Part shown: positions 49,801 through 55,800 of the stretch, piece by piece
Layout of the letters: every line of letters starts with the position of its first letter
How positions within the stretch are numbered: position 1 is the first letter of the stretch
Assembly (NCBI GenBank): GCA_037367405.1
Contig: JAZKJV010007243.1
Location: 487,959 to 551,958 of the forward strand
Direction of reading: 5' to 3'
Origin: Ottelia alismoides
Taxonomy: Eukaryota; Streptophyta; Magnoliopsida; Alismatales; Hydrocharitaceae
Length of the DNA stretch: 64,000 nucleotides
Notes under the pieces: model-generated
Seen by the model: the letters and a program-made list of their open reading frames with translations, nothing else
Database searches by the model: none
What the model was told of the DNA's origin: nothing
Program-made: the position numbers and the translations under genes

Positions 49801-52800
49801 TGGATTTTGTTCGACTTACGAACTTTTCATAGCAAACACTTTCTTCAAGAAGAGGGAGGGGCATTTAATTACTTATAAGAGTGGTCCGACTAGAACACAG
49901 ATAGATTACTTTAATTTGAGGATAAGAAATCGATTGTTGCAAAGACTGCAAAGTAATCCCATGAGAGAGTTTAACCACCCAACATCACTTGTTAGTCATG
50001 GATGTGCAAATAAAAGGGATAGCAAACAAAGGAGGATTTCCAAGATCACTAGAACTAGATGGTGGAATCTTCAATTGAAGCAATCAAGCTTCAGGGAAAA
50101 GGTTTTAGAAAACTTATCTTGGATTGTAATGAAAGTGTAAATGAGATGTGGGACACAATAGCTTCTTGTCTCTGAAGGTAGCCAAAGAAATGCTAGGCAA
50201 GTCAAAAGTAGGAGCTCTAGGTCAAAAGGAGGCTTGGTGGTGGAGTGAAGGGGTGCAAGAGAAGCTCAAAATTAATAGAGCATGTTTTAAAGCTATGTCT
50301 AAGGATAGAACAAATGAAGTTGTCACAAACTACAAAATAGCAAAGAAGGAAGTAAAGAAGACTGTAAGCGAAACTAAGTCAAAAGCTTATGATGTTTTGT
50401 ACAAAATCTCAACTCTAACTAGAACCAGAAGGATATATCCAGGTTGGCTAAAGCAAGAGAAAGAAAGACCAAAGGCCTTTCTCAAGTCAGATGCATTAAG
50501 GATGAGAAAGGTCATGTTCATTAAGGCCCTAAATGTCGGTTTCGGTCACCATTTTGGTATCGACCAAAACATAATTTCGATGTAATTTCGGTGTAATTTC
50601 GACTGGAATTTCGGTCATTTCGGTCATTTTTTGTACTAGGACCCCCATATTTCGGTCAAATTTCGATTTCGATTGAATATCGATATTCGACAGAAATTCG
50701 ATCGAATTTCGCTGAAATTTGAGGACATATTGTTCATGTGCTTGTTACTCAGAAGGATATAGAGACTGGATGGAAGCAATACTTTCATAAGCTTTTCATT
50801 GGGGAAGGAAATAGAAAGACCACTTTGGGAGATCTAGCTAGTAGTGAAAGTTACTTGAATTGTGCAAGCTATAGACAAATACAAAGTAAGGAAGTAGAGG
50901 AGGCTTTGAAGGTTATGAGACATGGGAAAGGTGTAGGACCTGATGACATTCTTATAGAAGTCTTGAGAGTTTTGGGTGAGCGTTGTTTGACTTGACTTAC
51001 AAATTTATTCACTGTTATTTGGCAAAGCAAGAAAATGCCTGAAGATTTGAGGAAAAGCATCGTGGTGCCTCTTTATAAGAATAAATGAGACATTCAAAAT
51101 TGTTCAAATTATAGAGGTATCGAGTTGACGAGTCACACTATGAAAATTTGGGAACATGTGATCGAAATAAGGTTTTGGGAAGTTTCCAAAGTAAATGAAA
51201 ACCAATTCGAATTCATGCTAGGTTGCTCAACTATTGATGCCATCCATTTGCTGAGGAGAACAATGGAGATTTATAGAGCTAAAAGGAAGAACCTCGATAT
51301 GATTTTTATTGATTTGGAGAAAGCTTATGATTCTGTCCCATAGGGTATATTGTGGAGAGTTTTGGAGAAGAGACAAATACATATTCTATACATTAACCTC
51401 ATAAAAGACATGTATGATAGGGCTTCATCTTATGTAAGGATACTATTTTGACATCAACATTGGTCTGCATCAAAATTAAGCCTTGAGTCCATTCCTTTTT
51501 TACTTTGATTATGGATGAGTTGACAAGTCACATTCAAGATGAGATACCTTATTGATGAGACTAGAGATGGAGTAAATGAGAAGCTTGAGGTATGGAGACA
51601 TGCATTGGAGACTAAAGGATTTCGTTATGCATGGCTAAAACTGAATATATGGAGTGCACTTTTGATGGAAGCAATGGTAAATGAATCAAGATGAAGATTG
51701 GTGATGATGACATTCAGAAGAGGTTCTTTTAGATACTTGGGATCTATTTTGCAACATGATGGGGAATTGATGGAGATGTTACAAATAGAATAAATGTAGG
51801 TTGGCTAAAGAGGAGAGGAGCCTCTACTGTTCTCTGTGATAAGAAAATTCCTTTGAAAATCAAAGGAAAGTTTTACAAAGTAGCAGTGAGACCTACTATG
51901 CTCTATGGATCTGAATGTTGACTTGTGAACCATAGACATGTGCAGAGAATGACAATAGCAGAAATGAAAATACTAAGGTGGATGCGTGGACATATACTTA
52001 AAGATCAGATTCAGAATGATGCAATCAGAAGGAAAGTTGGTGTAGCTCTGACCGAGGACAAGATGCGAGAAAATCACTTAAGGTGGTTTGTCCATTTGCA
52101 AAGGAGATTAGTTGATGCATCAGTGAAGAGATGTGAGTTTTGGGATGTTGAGTCGGTTAAGAAAGGGCGAAGAATGCACAAGAAGTGTTGGAATGAGACG
52201 ATACGAAGGGATCATAGTTTTTTGGATCTAAGCTCGAGAACGACCCAAGATAGATCTGAATGGAGGCAAAAAATCCATGTAGCTGACCCTACTTAATATG
52301 GGAAAATGATTTCTTCTTCTTCTTGTTGTTTCACAGGGTTTGGTTTTCACTAGAGAGCACACAACTTTTTTGTTGTTATTGTAGTAATAATGACATTGGC
52401 CATGTATTTTGAATTTTCGGTATTAAACAAGTTTCAATAATTTCTACATAATTACATGATATAACTTTAACTTTTTTCTGATTTGTTTTCTTTTGTTAGC
52501 TTGATGTCATGCTTGCATCATGAACTACTCTTGATGTATGATGAGTTATCACATATACCATAGAATATGACAAGTTTTTTTCTGAAAAAGATTTGACCAC
52601 GAAAATGTGAAAATGCACTTAAGCTCTAAAAAAGGAAGAAAAAACAGAAAATGAGAAGCAAATAAGAAGCTTATTTTTTTGGCCCAAATTAAAAGAACAC
52701 AATTAAAACAAAAACTGACCTATAACCCAAACACATGATGAGAAGCACTATATTCTCTATTTGTATTTTCTCAAGGCTTATTTGGTTCGTGGGTTGCCAA

Positions 52801-55800
52801 GTTTAATCGAGGTAGCCACTACCAACCCTATGTTTGTTCATTGTTTTCCCATCTTAAAACCACTACATGTTTGGTTGATATATAACCCCTCTTCTTTCTC
52901 TCCTATTTAATGCATTCACACTCCATGCTCTCTCTCATATTTAATGCCTTCATACCCTCCCATATTGACTACATTCACACCCTCCATTTCATATTAAAAT
53001 GATGATATTCTTTAGATATAAAATAAAGGTAACATCAAAATCATATCTCTAGTCTCTATCATTAACTCCACCGAATAAGAATATAATCAATATCATATGA
53101 AATCACATCCAACCATCCTCCCACCCGGCCAGTCATACACTAAGGCCTCGTTCGGTACGCGTACCCCTCTTAACCCATTCCTTATCTCTCCTATGTGGGT
53201 CTCTCTTTTTCTCTTTTTTAATACATTAAATAAATCAGTTCTCTTTTGAATTCCATCAAAAAATATTGTATTATACCATCATATCATATAAAAATTATAA
53301 ACTACTCCACTTCTACTCACTTTTCCAAACTTCAATACAATCACATCACAATAACTACTCACTTTTCCGAACTTCAATACAATCATATCACAACAACTAC
53401 TCACTTTTCCAAACTTCAATACAATCATATCACAACTAGTCTAATGGATATATAAATTATAAAATTAGACCTAAAAATAGAGGGGAATTACCGAATCCAT
53501 TGAATTCAGATGTGAACCAATAATGAATTTTTCTTTAACATTTTGGTTTTGCATCACTACTGATTTTTTTTCTATAAATTTGAGAATTTTGGATGGCATG
53601 TATAAGCTTTCGTTAGATGGGACTTGAGAAAGGGTTGGACCACTTTGGATCTATTCTATATCCATGATGAAATCCGAATTATATTCCATAGACATGAGAT
53701 AAAAATGTAGAGAGAATGATAGTAGCATAAATGAAAATGCTAAGATGGATGTGTGGATGCACACATACATGTAAAGATTGGATTCAGAATGATGCAATCA
53801 GAAGGAAAATTGGTGTAGATTCGATCGAGGATAAGATGCGAGAAAACCGCTTAAGGTGATTTGGCCAGTATTCAGAAATACGGTCCATGCGGTTGCATAT
53901 GCGGTCGCATATGCGTATGTGGTTACCCTTCCGAACCGCATGTCTTATGCGACCATATGGGATTAAAGCGCATATGTGATCCCGACATATTAAATAGGAT
54001 TCATACCCGACCTCTTCCTTCATATCCGATTACACACCTTAAGAAATGAATTTTTTTGAAGATTTATACATTAGGATTTTTTTGAATTCTCATCAACAAT
54101 ATTTTTAGAACCTTAGATCCTGGAATCATAAATATAAATCATTTGGTATTAGGATTTATCCATTGACTTAGAAATTTTGGTTATGATCTATGTTATCGAT
54201 GCCAATAATGTATTTGCATGTCTTATGCATTCATCACCGATTTTCCAATGGAGCATTTCTTTCTTTTATAATTAAGAGATTTTGGTGATGATCTATGTTA
54301 CCAATGCCAATAATGTATTTGCATGTCTTATGCATTCATCACCGATTTTCCAATGGAGCATTTCTTTCTTTTATAATTTATTGTATTCATATGATTCAAT
54401 TTAATGGATTGTCTAGCCAACATCTGTTTTATCCAACATTCCTTTTTAATGATGTGAATTACGTAATTTAATATTTTGTCAACTATTTTTATTATATTTT
54501 TAATTATTTTAAATTAAATAACACAAACCGCATAATCCACATATACTTCCGTCTATCCGCTTACTTCAGACAACTTGGTCGAACAAATGTGGCAACTAAC
54601 TTTCTGAACCTTAGGTTTGGCCATGGCAAAGGAGGTCAGCTGACGCACCAGTTAGGAAATGCAAGTTTGGGATGTTGAGCTGACTAAGAGAGGGCGGGGA
54701 AGGCCAAAGAAGTGTTGGAATGAGACTATACAAAGGGATCTTAGTTTTTTGAATCTAAGTCCGATATTGGCCCATGATAGATCCGAATGGAGGTAAAGAA
54801 TCAATGTAGCCGACCCTACTTAACGAGGGAAAATGCTCTGTTGTTATTGTGAGACGTGACATAAACCTAGTGACATTGAAAAGTAATGATAAAAGCAGTG
54901 TTGGGATAAACTAGACCTCTGGTAACACCATCTTTAATCCTTTTGAAAGGTCATTGAGAAATCGTCATCTTCCTCGTGGGATTTTTAACCATGCCTTCCT
55001 TTTCAAGGATTATTTCTCATGTTATCTCGCTGGTTATTTGAATTTTAATTCCGGATATGAATTAATTCTGAGGCGATTTGCAAATATAGGTGTCGTCATG
55101 GACAGAATTCAGAAAGCCCATCAAAATAAGCTTGCTCCTATAATGTTGATTTTTCCAGGTAAACCGGTTTAAGTATTTATCTTTTGCTTGTGTACATGCC
55201 ATCATTTCCGACTTATTTATGTAGCTGTGAACAACTATGGAACTCAGATAAAGTTTCATTTATACAAGTAATATCTATGTAGTGAAAGAACTTTTCCTGT
55301 GGTCAGACTTGGTTTGGTGGAACGCCAGTAACAGATCCAAATAGTAATTTGGGCTGATCTTATATTCAGGGCCGTTGGAACTCGTAAAATGACGATTACT
55401 TTTTAGAGGACATATTTGACTACTTGATTGCAAAAATGCCATAAATTTTTGCAGTAACTTATTCGTTGGGATTTTCACATGGTTTTTTTTAAAATATCAA
55501 ATATTTAATTCTGCTATATAAACTACTATTTTTTTTGTTTCCTTTAAATGCTGAGCTTAAGCTAGATAATTCAGTTTTTTCAACAACCCAGAAATCAATG
55601 CGTGCCTTTTAGTTACAAAGAAGTCAATAAAGTTTAGGATCACCTCTTGGCTCTACTTTCCTTTATAAATAATCTGCTACTCTTAAGTCTTAACAAGTGT
55701 TAGTTTGAATATAATTTGACATTCTTTTTTCTGTATTTTAATTGGAGATCAGTTTTACAACGTGTATATCCCGAATTTTGACTGTGTATATATCCCGAAC

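Larger units (their letters stand above)
48869..52328 (+). pseudogene. Nearly full-length RTE-type LINE in intron 4
   Basis: It starts near CATGTTCGGTCCCAAATCCGG (plant RTE 5' end) and ends in a TTC/TTG-rich tail. TTTCACAAG (48860-48868) and TTTCACAGG (52329-52337) flank it as a target duplication. Endonuclease pieces: [21 protein letters not shown] from 49318, [26 protein letters not shown] pieces: [46 protein letters not shown]. The FADD catalytic block is deleted near 51550, and the C-terminus [17 protein letters not shown]...HVADPT remains. Many stops are present. A TTTCG-rich element is inserted at 50528-50724. It lies in the sense direction of LPEAT1. Confidence 0.85.
53684..54850 (+). 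pseudogene. RTE LINE 3' fragment, split by a TIR element
   Basis: ATAGACATGAGATAAAAATGTAG... matches the HRHVQRM...MLRWMCG region of the other RTE copies and runs to CGACCCTACTTAACGAGGG and a TTGTTATTG tail. It is interrupted at 53867-54615; the two halves rejoin exactly. Stops abound. Confidence 0.82.
48648..55089 (+). other. LPEAT1: LPEAT1 intron 4, GC-AG type, 6.4 kb
   Basis: The donor GCAAGC and acceptor ATATAG join G|GT to give the glycine of [11 protein letters not shown]. The intron holds a nearly full-length RTE LINE, a tandem repeat, and a second LINE fragment split by a TIR element. Confidence 0.82.
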
